DNA of 64,000 bases, taken from positions 1 through 64,000 of the forward strand of contig NZ_CP024920.1 in the NCBI RefSeq assembly GCF_002795865.1. Direction: 5' to 3'. The stretch comes from Qipengyuania seohaensis (GTDB taxonomy: Bacteria; Pseudomonadota; Alphaproteobacteria; Sphingomonadales; Sphingomonadaceae). Shown here piece after piece: positions 8,898 through 18,063 of this stretch. A program made the translations under genes and the position numbers. Every line of letters starts with the position of its first letter. Within the stretch, counting starts at the first letter, position 1. The notes beneath the pieces are model-generated. The model had not been told where the DNA came from and searched no databases. It worked only from the letters and a program-made list of their open reading frames with translations.

Positions 8898-9272
8898 TCA
8901 CGCCCATCGCTGACCAACCGCACGCGGACGATTGTTTTCGTCTAGCAGGACGAACTTGAATGTCCCTTGCGCCACCTTGGTTTCTGCAACGCCGTTACGT
9001 TCGCGCGATATAGCTTCGGCATTTATGGTCATGGATGTGTTGCCGGTCGCCGCTATGTCGCAATAGACCGACAGTTCATCACCTACCTTCATCGCGCCGG
9101 GAAAGGCGAAGTCCGTGGCTGAAACGACCACCGCCTTGCCCTGCCCTTCCCGGCTCGCGAGCGAACCGGCGCCTAGCGCCATCTGGCTCATCAGCCACCC
9201 GCCGAACACGCCCCCGTAAGGGTTCGTGTCCGCCGGCATGGCAGTGACGCGAATGAGAGGTTCACGTGCCAA
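8898..9272 (-). CDS. Acyl-CoA thioesterase-like hotdog protein
   Basis: The product is a single hotdog domain of about 124 residues, with NPYGGVFGGWLMSQM containing the helix-start region that carries the active site in YciA/acyl-CoA hydrolase families, and SATDFAFPGAMKVGDE later. The reading frame is open upstream to 9329, but similarity to the broken copy at 9766-9921 begins exactly around the TTG at 9272 (MAREPLIRVTAMP versus [14 protein letters not shown]), so TTG is the preferred start. It lies 5 bases after the lipoprotein stop. No clear Shine-Dalgarno site precedes it, so it may depend on translational coupling. Substrate is unknown. Confidence 0.72.
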   Translation of the reverse strand: MAREPLIRVTAMPADTNPYGGVFGGWLMSQMALGAGSLASREGQGKAVVVSATDFAFPGAMKVGDELSVYCDIAATGNTSMTINAEAISRERNGVAETKVAQGTFKFVLLDENNRPRAVGQRWA

Positions 9273-9277
9273 GCGGA

Positions 9278-9721
9278 TCAGCCCGCCTGGTTGGTGAGGT
9301 AGGTGCCATTGATCCAGCCCGACTGGCACTGGCCGTCATAGGCGCGGCGATCCGCGACCGGCGTTCCCGTGCCGCAATCGGCTGCACTCTTGGAATAGAC
9401 AACGCCGACCCAGTCACCCTCGTTTTCGCAGATCGAGACGAGCTGTCCCGGCTGGAGCAGGTCGGTCTGATTGGCGGCCGCATCGGGAGCGGAGTGCACG
9501 GTGAGTACCTGGCCTTCCAGCGTGTCGAGCGCACCCACGGTTCCGGCTGAGCCGCACGCATCCATGTTCGCTTCACCGCCATACATGACAGGGCGAGCGG
9601 CAAGCGCTGCGTCGGCAGGTGCGGTTGCTACCTCGTCGCCTGCGGGCGCTTCTTCGGCTTCCTGCGAACAGGCTGCGAGTGCCAGCGCGAGCGCCGGAAT
9701 AACGATTGCAGTGCGGATCAT
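9278..9721 (-). CDS. SH3-like domain lipoprotein
   Basis: The 147-residue product starts with a lipoprotein signal, MIRTAIVIPALALALAAC, with lipobox LAAC, then an Ala/Glu-rich linker. The C-terminal part resembles a bacterial SH3-type domain (LTVHSAPDAAANQTDLLQPGQLVSICENEGDWVGVVY), followed by conserved-looking cysteines and SGWINGTYL. Such proteins are usually envelope-anchored and may bind peptidoglycan. The ATG at 9721 has a GGAGA Shine-Dalgarno site about 7 bases upstream. It sits between two related thioesterase segments, which suggests it is part of a rearranged or inserted block. Confidence 0.75.
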   Translation of the reverse strand: MIRTAIVIPALALALAACSQEAEEAPAGDEVATAPADAALAARPVMYGGEANMDACGSAGTVGALDTLEGQVLTVHSAPDAAANQTDLLQPGQLVSICENEGDWVGVVYSKSAADCGTGTPVADRRAYDGQCQSGWINGTYLTNQAG

Positions 9722-9765
9722 GATGTTTCTCCTCAATTCAGGCGGACGATGTGCCTGCCCTATTC

Positions 9766-9921
9766 CTAATGAACCTTGCGAACGGGTTTTAGTGTCCGTG
9801 GGGTTATCAGCGATGCGCCCAGCGCCATCTGGCTCATCAGCCACCCGCCGAACACCCCGCCATAGGGGTTGAGGTCGGTCGGCATGGCCGTGACGCGGAT
9901 GAGGGGAGAGCGGTCAGGCAT
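9766..9921 (-). pseudogene. Truncated second copy of the hotdog thioesterase (5' end only)
   Basis: From the ATG at 9921 the frame reads [20 protein letters not shown], continues GGVFGGWLMSQMALGA, then leaves the family and stops at 9766. The first 36 or so codons match the start of the intact thioesterase at 9165-9272 closely at protein level, and with scattered changes at DNA level. After codon 36 the similarity ends abruptly. The copy is therefore a 3'-truncated remnant, and its first 8 bases overlap the end of the HEPN-like gene. Confidence 0.75.
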
Positions 9922-10600
9922 AATCTGGGTGAAGCTTTGTCATCAACAAGCACTCTGCTGGGAGCGAGAAATGCGAGGTCGCGCTGTGATCAATATGTTT
10001 ACCACAATGAAAAAGATACTTCATCGTCGTGAATGGCACGGGATGGCGAACAACTTGGCCAACGACGTAATTGGAATGCGGCAAGCGCTCTTTTGAGAAA
10101 GGCGTGACGATACCGCGGCTATGTACGATCACATTCCGAAGTGCAGTTAGGTGTGCAACGCGTCGCAGCATCAAATCATTTTGAAAAAGCCTGCAACCTG
10201 TAGCCTTAAAGATGAAGGCGTTCAAATCAGTCAAACTCTTGTAAGAAAGGGAGCTAACTTCCTTTTCTACTATGTCGCGTTGAAGGCTCTCTAGGCTACT
10301 GCAATCAAAAACTCGCGACACATCGACTTTTTTGCTGAAGAAAGCGTGGGGGTATTCGGTGAAAACCAGAAGGAGCAAATCAACGACGTAGGTTTGAAAG
10401 TTATCAACGACCTTCGAGAAAAGCATTGAATCTGCAACAAACTTCGCCTCTTCAGATATCTCGTCAATTTCCTTGAGAGCCTCATACCCCTCCATTAGGC
10501 TCACATCGACTCTGATGAGCTTTTCGGTTTCCTTAGCCAGCTGCAACATTGCCTTTGTGATCGTCGGCGCAATATCATTCTCAATGCGAATGTAGCTCAA
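9914..10600 (-). CDS. HEPN-like protein, candidate ribonuclease or defence gene
   Basis: This 228-residue all-helical-looking protein has no signal peptide or membrane segment. Near its C-terminal third it has [10 protein letters not shown], with R155 and H160 giving the R-x4-H pattern of HEPN RNases; the polar residue after R (N156) and the G following the His also fit. Base composition is visibly poorer in G and C than the neighbours, and codons such as AAA, TTT and ATT are frequent, which suggests horizontal transfer. It starts with TTG inside the pdhC stop codon (TTGA overlap), so it would be translated by coupling to pdhC. No second toxin-antitoxin partner is adjacent. The HEPN call rests on a short motif, and no family name is claimed. 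Confidence 0.6.
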   Translation of the reverse strand: MSYIRIENDIAPTITKAMLQLAKETEKLIRVDVSLMEGYEALKEIDEISEEAKFVADSMLFSKVVDNFQTYVVDLLLLVFTEYPHAFFSKKVDVSRVFDCSSLESLQRDIVEKEVSSLSYKSLTDLNAFIFKATGCRLFQNDLMLRRVAHLTALRNVIVHSRGIVTPFSKERLPHSNYVVGQVVRHPVPFTTMKYLFHCGKHIDHSATSHFSLPAECLLMTKLHPDYA

Positions 10601-11889
10601 ACCACCAGCCCCATCGGGTTCTCGACCAGCTGCTGGAAGGCCTGCATGAACTGCGCGCCGTCTGCGCCGTCGATGGCGCGGTGGTCGAAGCTGCCGGTGG
10701 CGCTCATCACGGTAGCGACGCCCAGCGCGCCGTCGATCACGTGCGGACGCTGCTCGCCAGCGCCGACTGCGAGGATCATCGCCTGCGGCGGGTTGATCAC
10801 GGCGTCGAACTGCTTGGTGCCGAACATGCCAAGGTTGGACAGCGAGGCGGTGCCGCCCTGGAATTCATGCGGCTGCAGCTTGCCGTCGCGCGCCTTGCCC
10901 GCAAGCTCCTTCATCTCGGTGCTGATCTGCGCGAGGCCCTTGCGGCCCGCATCGCGGATGATTGGCGTGATCAGGCCCGAAGGCGCGGCCACGGCGACCG
11001 AGATATCCTCGCGCGTGTACTGGTACAGCTCGTCGCCCTGGAAGCTGACATTGCACAGCGGCACGCGCTGCAACGCGCGGGCCTGCGCCTTGATCAGCAG
11101 GTCGTTGACCGACAGCTTGATGCCGTCCGCCTCTAGGCTCTTGTTGAGTTCGCTGCGCAGCTTGAGCAGCGCATCGAGGCGCACGTCCACGGTGAGGTAG
11201 ATGTGCGGGATCGTCTGCTTTGCCTCGGTAAGGCGGCGCGCGATGACCTTGCGCACATTGTTGAGCTTCTGCGCTTCGTACGGCGCGTCGAGATCGCCGC
11301 CCATGGTGGCAGGCTTGGCAGGAGTAGGCGCAGATGCGGCGGCTTCCTTCGCTGGTGCAGCACCCGGTTTAGCGTCTTCGACATCGGCCTTAACGATGCG
11401 ACCATTGGGACCCGAACCCTTTATAGTCGACAGGTCCAGTCCCTTGTCCTCGGCAATCCGGCGCGCGAGCGGCGATGCCCTGACGCGCCCGCCATCGTCG
11501 GACTGCTTGGCCGCAGGTGCGGGTGCGGGAGCCGGAGCAGGCGCTTCGGTGCGCTTCTCTTCCTGCTCGACCTTTTCCTCGCGTGCTTCCTCGGCCTTTT
11601 CCTCGCCATTGGCGGGAGCAGCCGCCGCAGCTTCGTCCAGGTCCTCGCCCTCTTCGGCGAGCATGGCGATCACGGTGCCGACCTTCACGCCTTCCGTACC
11701 TTCTTCAACCGCGATCGAGGCGATGGTGCCCTCGTCAACAGCTTCGAATTCCATCGTCGCCTTGTCGGTTTCGATTTCCGCCATGATGTCGCCGGCTTCG
11801 ACCTTGTCGCCCGGCTTCACGAGCCATTTGGCGAGCGTGCCTTCTTCCATGGTCGGGGAAAGGGCGGGCATCTTGATCGGCGTGGGCAT
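10597..11889 (-). CDS. pdhC: Pyruvate dehydrogenase complex dihydrolipoamide acetyltransferase (E2)
   Basis: This 430-residue protein has one N-terminal lipoyl domain with the modified lysine in [11 protein letters not shown] (K43 or close), a Glu/Ala/Pro-rich linker, a peripheral subunit-binding domain ([17 protein letters not shown], about 135-170) and a C-terminal acetyltransferase domain with the catalytic [14 protein letters not shown] motif. It moves the acetyl group from E1 to CoA. The E1 genes are not in the window. The stop codon overlaps the TTG start of the HEPN-like gene. Confidence 0.95.
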   Translation of the reverse strand: MPTPIKMPALSPTMEEGTLAKWLVKPGDKVEAGDIMAEIETDKATMEFEAVDEGTIASIAVEEGTEGVKVGTVIAMLAEEGEDLDEAAAAAPANGEEKAEEAREEKVEQEEKRTEAPAPAPAPAPAAKQSDDGGRVRASPLARRIAEDKGLDLSTIKGSGPNGRIVKADVEDAKPGAAPAKEAAASAPTPAKPATMGGDLDAPYEAQKLNNVRKVIARRLTEAKQTIPHIYLTVDVRLDALLKLRSELNKSLEADGIKLSVNDLLIKAQARALQRVPLCNVSFQGDELYQYTREDISVAVAAPSGLITPIIRDAGRKGLAQISTEMKELAGKARDGKLQPHEFQGGTASLSNLGMFGTKQFDAVINPPQAMILAVGAGEQRPHVIDGALGVATVMSATGSFDHRAIDGADGAQFMQAFQQLVENPMGLVV

Positions 11890-12019
11890 GTGCTGACGTT
11901 ACGTCCTCGCTGGAAATACTGTTGTTGGGACCTCTGGCCAAAATGCGCCGCCGCCGCAAGGTCCTTGCGCAGAATACGAATTACCGGATAGGCCTGCGTC
12001 CAGAAGAGGGGAACGGGTC
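11890..12019. promoter_or_regulatory. Divergent intergenic region between pdhC and usp
   Basis: These 130 bases separate two divergent genes and must hold promoters for both. I could not identify convincing -35/-10 pairs or operator palindromes by eye. Confidence 0.3.
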
Positions 12020-12472
12020 ATGCGTACATACCTGGTCGTCATGGACGAAACGGAAGAATCGAAGCAGGCGCTGCGGTTTGCCTCGCTGCGCGCGATGAAG
12101 ACGAATGGCTCGGTGCACATTTTGGCGCTGGTCCCGCAACAGACGTTCAATGCATTCGGCGGCGTGCAGGCGACGATCGAACAGGAAGCACGCGAGCGGG
12201 CCGAAGTGCTCGCCAACAGTGCGGCCGGCAACATCTTCGGCGAAATGGGCAAGATGCCCGTCATCGCCGTTCGTCCGGGAGCGCCTGCCGACGTGATCAG
12301 GACCTATCTCGAAGATCACGGCGAAGTTGCAGCGCTTGTTCTGGGCACCACCAGGGACGGGGGTAAGGACCCGCTGGTCCAGCATTTCTCCGCCCGCGCG
12401 AGCGAGCTGCCCTGCCCGCTCTACATCGTGCCGGGCAAGCTCACGCGGGAGCAGCTGGACGCGCTGGCCTAG
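12020..12472 (+). CDS. Universal stress protein family protein
   Basis: This 150-residue protein has a single Usp fold: N-terminal YLVVMDETEESKQALRFA, a central acidic helix, and a C-terminal VLGTTRDGGKDPLVQHFSARASELPCPLYIVPG. The last segment occupies the place of the ATP-binding G-x2-G-x9-G-S/T motif but matches it poorly, so nucleotide binding is uncertain. Such proteins are cytoplasmic and are induced by starvation or stress. Its TAG stop overlaps the rnr stop on the other strand within a CTAG. Confidence 0.85.
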   Translation: MRTYLVVMDETEESKQALRFASLRAMKTNGSVHILALVPQQTFNAFGGVQATIEQEARERAEVLANSAAGNIFGEMGKMPVIAVRPGAPADVIRTYLEDHGEVAALVLGTTRDGGKDPLVQHFSARASELPCPLYIVPGKLTREQLDALA

Positions 12473-14766
12473 CGCTTCTTGCGGCCCTGATGCCGGATAT
12501 TCTTCGGGCGTCCGCGCTGGCCGCCCTGGTGGTTCTGGCGGGGCGCGCCCTTGCCTTTCACCAGCGGCTTTTTCTTGCGCGGCGGCGGGCGATCCCCGCG
12601 CTTTTCGATGGGCGAGCCGTCGCTCTCAGGGACTTCGAACTTCAGAGCCCCTGTCAGCGGGTTCGATTCCGCCAGCTTGAGCTTCAGCCTGTCGCCCACG
12701 GAATAGGTCTTGCCGCTGTTCTCACCGACGAGCTGGCGAGCAGCTTCGTCATAGCGGAAATATTCGCGGCCCAGCGTCGAAACCGGGACCAGGCCGTCCC
12801 CGCCCAGGTTTTCGATAGTTGCGAAGAAACCGAAGCCTTGCACGCCGGTAATGCGGGTGTCGAAGGTCTCACCGACGCGTCCGGAAAGCCATGCGGCAAC
12901 ATAACGGTCGATGGTGTCGCGCTCGGCCTCCATGGCCCGACGCTCGGTCTGGCTGATGGCGTCGGTAATCTGGCTGAGCGCGGTCCTGTCGCGATCGGAA
13001 AGACCCGATGCGGGCGGGATATCGCCCTTGGGCTTGGGCTGTTCGAGATGGTAGGCATCGACCAGCGCCCGGTGCACGAGCAGGTCGGCGTAACGGCGAA
13101 TGGGCGAGGTGAAGTGCGCATAGCTGCCCAGCGCCAGACCGAAGTGGCCCGCATTCGCCGGCCCGTAATAAGCCTGCGTTTGGCTGCGTAGCACAGCCTC
13201 CATGATCAGCGCCTTTTCCGCCGGATCGGCAATGTCTTTCAGCATCCGGTTGAAGAGCCCGGGCGTGATGACCTGGCCAAGGGCGAAGTTGCGGCCCTGC
13301 GTGGCGAGGTATTCCTTGAAGGCGGTCAGCTTCTCGCGGCTCGGAGTTTCATGGACGCGGTAGACCACCGGTGCTTTCTTCGCTTCCAGCGCCTTGGCCG
13401 CCGCGACATTGGCAGCAATCATGAAGTCTTCCACCACGCGGTGCGCATCGAGACGCTCGCGGACGGCGATTTCCTCGATCACGCCTTCGTCGTTGAGGCG
13501 AACCTGCCGCTCGGGCAGTTCTAGGTCCAGAGGATCGCGGGCAACGCGTGCTTTGTGTAGTAGATCCCAAGCGCCCCACAGGTTCTTGAGCGTTTCTTCC
13601 GCAGTCCCATCGTCGATGGCTTTCTGCGCGTCCTCATATGCGGTGTTCGATGCGAGACGCACAATGGCGCGGGTAAAGCGCCAATCGGTGACCTTGCCGT
13701 CGGGTGCGATGGAAATGTGGCAGGCCATCGCCGCCCGGTCCTCGCCTTCCACCAGCGAGCAGACATTGGCGCTGAGGATTTCCGGCAGCATCGGTACTAC
13801 CCGGTCGGGGAAATAGACAGAATTGCCGCGCTTGCGCGCCTCGCGGTCGAGCGCTCCGCCCGGCCGTACGTAGAAACTTACGTCGGCGATGGCGACGATT
13901 GCGCGATAACCGCCCTTCCCGTCGGGTTCGGCCCAGATGGCATCATCATGGTCGCGCGCATCGGCAGGGTCGATGGCAATGATGGGCACGTCGCGCAGGT
14001 CTTCGCGCTTGTCTTCGCTGAGCGGGAGCTGCGCGACCTGCTGCGCTTCTGACAACGCCTCTTCAGGGAATATGTGCGGGATGCCGTGCTTGGCAATCGC
14101 GATCAGGCTGAAGTTTTTTGGCGCGAGCGGATCGCCGATAACCTCGACGACCTTGACGGCGGCACGAGCAGACTTGCCAGCCTTTTCCGCCAGCACGAGA
14201 TCACCTTCTTCCGCACCGCCGAGATCGGCGATGGGCGAGGAATTGCGGACACGCTTGTCCACCGGAGCGAGCCAGGGCTTGCCGCCGCCGTCGAACTCGA
14301 CGACGCCCATCAGGCCTTCGTTACGAGCGGGGAGCTTTTTCATCGGATGGGCGATCCATCCGCGCGGCTTTTCTTCGGTTCGCGCAAGGAAACGATCGCC
14401 ACGCTTGAGCGCGGCAACCTTCTTGCTTTCCTTGACCGTGAGACGCGGAGCCTTCTCCTGGCTATCCGGATCCCAGCTCTCGGGCACGGCGATCGGTTCG
14501 CCATCCTCGATCTCGAGGACCTTGAGCACCGTGACCTTCGGCAGGCCGCCCATGCGGTGATAGGCTGTACGCTTGCCGTCGATCAGGCCTTCTTCGGCCA
14601 TGTCCTTGAGGCGCTTTTTCAGCGCGATCTTTTCCTGGCCCTTCAGGCCAAACGCCTTCGCGATTTCACGCTTGCCGGCGGGGGTCTCGGACCCCTGAAT
14701 GAATTCGATTATCTGTTCTTTGCTCGGGAGGCCTTGTGGCCGCCCGGTACGATTATGTTTTTTCAT
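12469..14766 (-). CDS. rnr: Ribonuclease R
   Basis: From the ATG at 14766 the product is 765 residues (an upstream in-frame start at 14802 adds 12). It is a 3'-5' exoribonuclease that degrades structured RNA, rRNA fragments and, with tmRNA, defective mRNAs. In order it has an N-terminal helix-turn-helix-like region, cold-shock domains, the RNB catalytic domain with IAIDPADARDHDDAIW (the metal-binding Asp cluster), an S1 domain (ITGVQGFGFFATIENLGGDGLVPVS) and a basic Lys/Arg-rich tail typical of RNase R. It is 42 bases downstream of proS on the same strand. Confidence 0.95.
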   Translation of the reverse strand: MKKHNRTGRPQGLPSKEQIIEFIQGSETPAGKREIAKAFGLKGQEKIALKKRLKDMAEEGLIDGKRTAYHRMGGLPKVTVLKVLEIEDGEPIAVPESWDPDSQEKAPRLTVKESKKVAALKRGDRFLARTEEKPRGWIAHPMKKLPARNEGLMGVVEFDGGGKPWLAPVDKRVRNSSPIADLGGAEEGDLVLAEKAGKSARAAVKVVEVIGDPLAPKNFSLIAIAKHGIPHIFPEEALSEAQQVAQLPLSEDKREDLRDVPIIAIDPADARDHDDAIWAEPDGKGGYRAIVAIADVSFYVRPGGALDREARKRGNSVYFPDRVVPMLPEILSANVCSLVEGEDRAAMACHISIAPDGKVTDWRFTRAIVRLASNTAYEDAQKAIDDGTAEETLKNLWGAWDLLHKARVARDPLDLELPERQVRLNDEGVIEEIAVRERLDAHRVVEDFMIAANVAAAKALEAKKAPVVYRVHETPSREKLTAFKEYLATQGRNFALGQVITPGLFNRMLKDIADPAEKALIMEAVLRSQTQAYYGPANAGHFGLALGSYAHFTSPIRRYADLLVHRALVDAYHLEQPKPKGDIPPASGLSDRDRTALSQITDAISQTERRAMEAERDTIDRYVAAWLSGRVGETFDTRITGVQGFGFFATIENLGGDGLVPVSTLGREYFRYDEAARQLVGENSGKTYSVGDRLKLKLAESNPLTGALKFEVPESDGSPIEKRGDRPPPRKKKPLVKGKGAPRQNHQGGQRGRPKNIRHQGRKKR

Positions 14767-14808
14767 GACCCGCCATATGGGGACGCGCGCGCCCCATGTC
14801 ACGGGGTG

Positions 14809-16350
14809 CTAGTATGCCTTGGCGAGCAATACGCGTTCCGTCGCCGGTTTACCGGTGAAGATGCAGTCTCCATCCACAGGCGCTGCGCCGATCGGCACGT
14901 TGCGCATGGTGAGTTTGAGCGCCTTGAGACGTTCGACCACTTCATCCAGCTCTGTCCCGGTCGGCTTGGACCACTGGACTTCGACCCATCCCGGATAACG
15001 CGAGCCGGAGAAGAACTTCTCAACCTCGGCAAAATCGGTGACACCGCGGGTAATGTTGGCATCGCGTCGTTCCTGCGCTTCGATGAGCAGGCTGGACTGC
15101 ATGTGTGCGAGAATATCCGGCACCGTCTGGCCGGCAATTTCACGCGTCGGAGTCTGGAATGCGGGTTTGCCGTTCTCATCGTTCCAAAGTTTGTCACGGC
15201 GAAGCAGGCTGACGACGCCATTCTCCATGTCGCGGCCGCCGACCTCGATGATGATCGGCGCGCCCTTGCGTACATAGTCCCAGCGCTTGGCCGCAGCCTT
15301 GCCCGGGCGCGTGTCGAGAAGGACGCGGAGGGGTTCACCCAAAACGTACTGCGATGCGAGCGTGGCACGCAATGCCTCGCAATAGTCGATCAGCGCCTCG
15401 TCTTCGGGCTTGTCGCGCAGCATGGGCAGGATAACCACCTGCTGCGGGGCGATCTTGGGCGGCAGGCGCAGGCCGTCGTCGTCACCATGCGTCATGATCA
15501 CGCCGCCGACCATGCGCGTCGAAACGCCCCAGCTGGTGGTGTGGCACAGGCTCTCGCCGCCATCCTTGTTCTGGTACTTGATGCCGCTGGCTTCGGCGAA
15601 ATTGGTGCCGAGATAGTGGCTCGTGCCAGCCTGCAGCGCCTTGCCGTCCTGCATCATGGCTTCGATCGACCAGGTCTCGACAGCACCGGGAAAGCGTTCG
15701 TTCTCGGGCTTTTCGCCCGGGATCACCGCCAGTGCCAGGTCCTCGTCCGCGAACGCACGGTAGACTTCGAGCATGGTCAGCGTGTGGTCTTTCGCCTCTG
15801 CCTCGTCGGCATGGGCGGTATGCCCTTCCTGCCACAGGAATTCACTGGTCCGCAGGAACATGCGAGTGCGCATCTCCCAGCGCACGACATTGGCCCATTG
15901 GTTGAGCTTGAGCGGCAGATCGCGCCAGCTCTGAACCCAACGCGCCATGGCGTCACCGATGATCGTTTCCGAAGTCGGGCGGACGACCAGCGGCTCTTCG
16001 AGCTTCGCTTCGGGATCGGGAACGAGCCCACCGTCCTTGCCTGCGATCAGCCGGTGGTGCGTGACGACCGCCATTTCCTTGGCAAAACCTTCGACGTGTT
16101 CGGCCTCGCGCTCAAAATTGGAGAGCGGAATGAAGATCGGGAAATAGGCATTGGAATGGCCCGTCGCCTTGATCCGATCGTCAAGCAGGCGCTGCATGCG
16201 TTCCCAGATGCCGTAACCCCACGGGCGAATGACCATGCAACCGCGAACGCCCGACTCCTCGGCCATTTCGGCGGAAGAGATGACGTCCTGATACCAGGCT
16301 GCGAAATCGTCGGCGCGCGTGGTGCTCAAGGCATGGCGGATCTGGGCCAC
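14809..16350 (-). CDS. proS: Prolyl-tRNA synthetase, archaeal/eukaryotic-type (short, no insertion domain)
   Basis: This 513-residue class II synthetase charges tRNA-Pro. It begins WYQDVISSAEMAEESGVRGC with MVIRPWGYGIWE, has PTSETIIGDAMARW (motif 2 region) and LWQEGHTAH, and ends in AKAY with a conserved-style C-terminal tyrosine. It lacks the roughly 180-residue editing insertion of E. coli-type ProS and is longer than the 440-residue alphaproteobacterial type, so it belongs to the archaeal/eukaryotic-like ProS-3 group. Start is GTG with an AGGA Shine-Dalgarno site. It lies between phaR and rnr on the same strand. Confidence 0.92.
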   Translation of the reverse strand: MAQIRHALSTTRADDFAAWYQDVISSAEMAEESGVRGCMVIRPWGYGIWERMQRLLDDRIKATGHSNAYFPIFIPLSNFEREAEHVEGFAKEMAVVTHHRLIAGKDGGLVPDPEAKLEEPLVVRPTSETIIGDAMARWVQSWRDLPLKLNQWANVVRWEMRTRMFLRTSEFLWQEGHTAHADEAEAKDHTLTMLEVYRAFADEDLALAVIPGEKPENERFPGAVETWSIEAMMQDGKALQAGTSHYLGTNFAEASGIKYQNKDGGESLCHTTSWGVSTRMVGGVIMTHGDDDGLRLPPKIAPQQVVILPMLRDKPEDEALIDYCEALRATLASQYVLGEPLRVLLDTRPGKAAAKRWDYVRKGAPIIIEVGGRDMENGVVSLLRRDKLWNDENGKPAFQTPTREIAGQTVPDILAHMQSSLLIEAQERRDANITRGVTDFAEVEKFFSGSRYPGWVEVQWSKPTGTELDEVVERLKALKLTMRNVPIGAAPVDGDCIFTGKPATERVLLAKAY

Positions 16351-16394
16351 GGGTAATTCCTGTATCTGGTGGGTTTCGGCGCGGGCCGATGCAA

Positions 16395-16952
16395 TTATTT
16401 GCTCAGTTCGTCCAGCTTCTTCTGCATTTCCGCCATCTGGGTTCGCATCTGGGCGAGTTCAGCGGACTGGTCCGGCTTGGCCGACTTGGAACCCGTCTTG
16501 AGCGAACCCGGAATGAAGGCCTCGGCGGCATTCTGCATCATCTTGAAGTTCGCTTCGGCCATCTTGGCCAGCGGGTTGGCTTCGATGCCCTTGGCAAAAG
16601 CCGCCTGGATCTGTTCGCGGTTCTTGCGGAAGTTGGCCATGCTGGCTTCGAGGTAGCTCGGCATCATCGCCTGCATCGAATTGCCGTACATGGAGATCAG
16701 GTCGCGCAGGAAGCTGACGGGGAGCATCTGTTGGCCGCCCTGGCTTTCCTCTTCGACGATGATCTGGGTAAGGATCGTATGCGTGATGTCGTCACCGCTC
16801 TTCGCATCCACCACCTGGAAGTCGACATTCTCGCGAACCATCTTCGCCAGGTCATCCAGCGTGATGTAACTACTGGTGTCCGTATTGTAGAGACGCCGGT
16901 TGGCGTACTTCTTGATAGTGATGGGTTCGCCCTCGGCGGTGCGTTTTGCCAT
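16395..16952 (-). CDS. phaR: PhaR-type polyhydroxyalkanoate synthesis repressor
   Basis: The 185-residue product has the PHB/PHA accumulation regulator DNA-binding domain near the N-terminus (KKYANRRLYNTDTSSYITLD), a middle segment DITHTILTQIIVEEESQGG and a C-terminal coiled coil (MRTQMAEMQKKLDELSK). PhaR proteins bind PHA granules and repress phasin genes. No pha synthase gene is adjacent. It is followed by proS on the same strand after 44 bases. Confidence 0.92.
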   Translation of the reverse strand: MAKRTAEGEPITIKKYANRRLYNTDTSSYITLDDLAKMVRENVDFQVVDAKSGDDITHTILTQIIVEEESQGGQQMLPVSFLRDLISMYGNSMQAMMPSYLEASMANFRKNREQIQAAFAKGIEANPLAKMAEANFKMMQNAAEAFIPGSLKTGSKSAKPDQSAELAQMRTQMAEMQKKLDELSK

Positions 16953-17019
16953 GAATTGCCTCTTCCCTATTGTGCGTTGCAGCCATGCTTAGCAGGTGCA
17001 CAATGTGCAGCGCAACACG

Positions 17020-18063
17020 TTAGGCCGACCGATCGAAGCGTTGTCCCAGAACGGTAAGCAATTCATATTGGGAAACAGAAGTTTGCTGCGCAGCATCGGG
17101 CAGGTGATATGGCAGTTCGACCCAGTCGCCCTCACACAGATCGGGAGCTGTGGAAAGGTCGATGACGATCATGTCCATCGAGACCTTGCCGAGGATCGGC
17201 AATGCAACATCGCCATGCCGGAAGCTTGCCCCGCCCCATGCCCGAAGGATACCATCGGCATAGCCGAGGGAGAGGACCCCGATGCGCATATCGGCAGGTG
17301 CTTTGAAGGTCGCATTGTAGCCGACAGCCTCGCCCGCCTTCAGGTTCCGCGTCTGGATGATCGCCGCCTTGGGGTATGCCACTTGGCGAATTCGACCGGA
17401 CAGTTCGTCGCGCGGAACTCCGCCATAAAGCGACAGGCCCGGCCGCGTCAGGTCGAAGTGATAATCCGTCCCCAGAGCAATTCCGGCGCTGTTCGCGAGG
17501 CTCAGGGCCTCGTGCTGGATTGCGGGCCGCATCGCCTGAAAATCGGCGAGCTGACGTGCATTCATTGAATTGTCTTCGTCCGCACAGGCCAGATGGCTCA
17601 TGAGGACTTCCACCTCGAGAGCCTGAACTGCCGGTTCCGATACTTCCGCTACACCGATGCCGAGCCGGTTAATCCCGGTATCCACCATTAGGTGGCAAGC
17701 TCCACCACCGCCCTCGGTCCAGAGCTTTGCCTGACGCACGCTGTCGATGACTGGGCGCACACCGGTCTCCCGTGCATAGGCGGCTTCTTCACCCGAGAGG
17801 GGGCCATGCAAGACTGCGATACGCTTCGCCGGCACAAACGGCAGCAAGTCCGCAACCTCGCTCCAGTGTGCGACGAAGAAATCGCGGCATCCGGCATCGA
17901 CCAGGGTCGGGACACATTTCTCGACACCTAGCCCGTAGCAATCGGCCTTCACCGCGGCGCCGGCACGCGCCTTGCCGCTGAGCCTGTCGAGCTCGCGCCA
18001 GTTATGTGCCAACGCCTCGCGGTCGATATCGAGCCTTAGCGTCGGCGGGGGTACATCAACCAT
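17020..18063 (-). CDS. alr: Alanine racemase
   Basis: From the ATG at 18063 the product is 347 residues. It makes D-alanine for peptidoglycan using PLP. The PLP-binding lysine lies in AGAAVKADCYGLG near residue 36, and the catalytic tyrosine in LSLGYADG in the C-terminal half. The start overlaps the end of the MFS gene by 8 bases, so the two are probably cotranscribed. The D-C-Y-G variant of the usual A-(N/D)-A-Y-G around the lysine is a small oddity. Confidence 0.92.
   Translation of the reverse strand: MVDVPPPTLRLDIDREALAHNWRELDRLSGKARAGAAVKADCYGLGVEKCVPTLVDAGCRDFFVAHWSEVADLLPFVPAKRIAVLHGPLSGEEAAYARETGVRPVIDSVRQAKLWTEGGGGACHLMVDTGINRLGIGVAEVSEPAVQALEVEVLMSHLACADEDNSMNARQLADFQAMRPAIQHEALSLANSAGIALGTDYHFDLTRPGLSLYGGVPRDELSGRIRQVAYPKAAIIQTRNLKAGEAVGYNATFKAPADMRIGVLSLGYADGILRAWGGASFRHGDVALPILGKVSMDMIVIDLSTAPDLCEGDWVELPYHLPDAAQQTSVSQYELLTVLGQRFDRSA

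Noticed and set aside
14074-16356. 760-codon plus-strand frame across rnr and proS
   Set aside because: Antisense to two well-supported genes; typical of GC-rich codon use.
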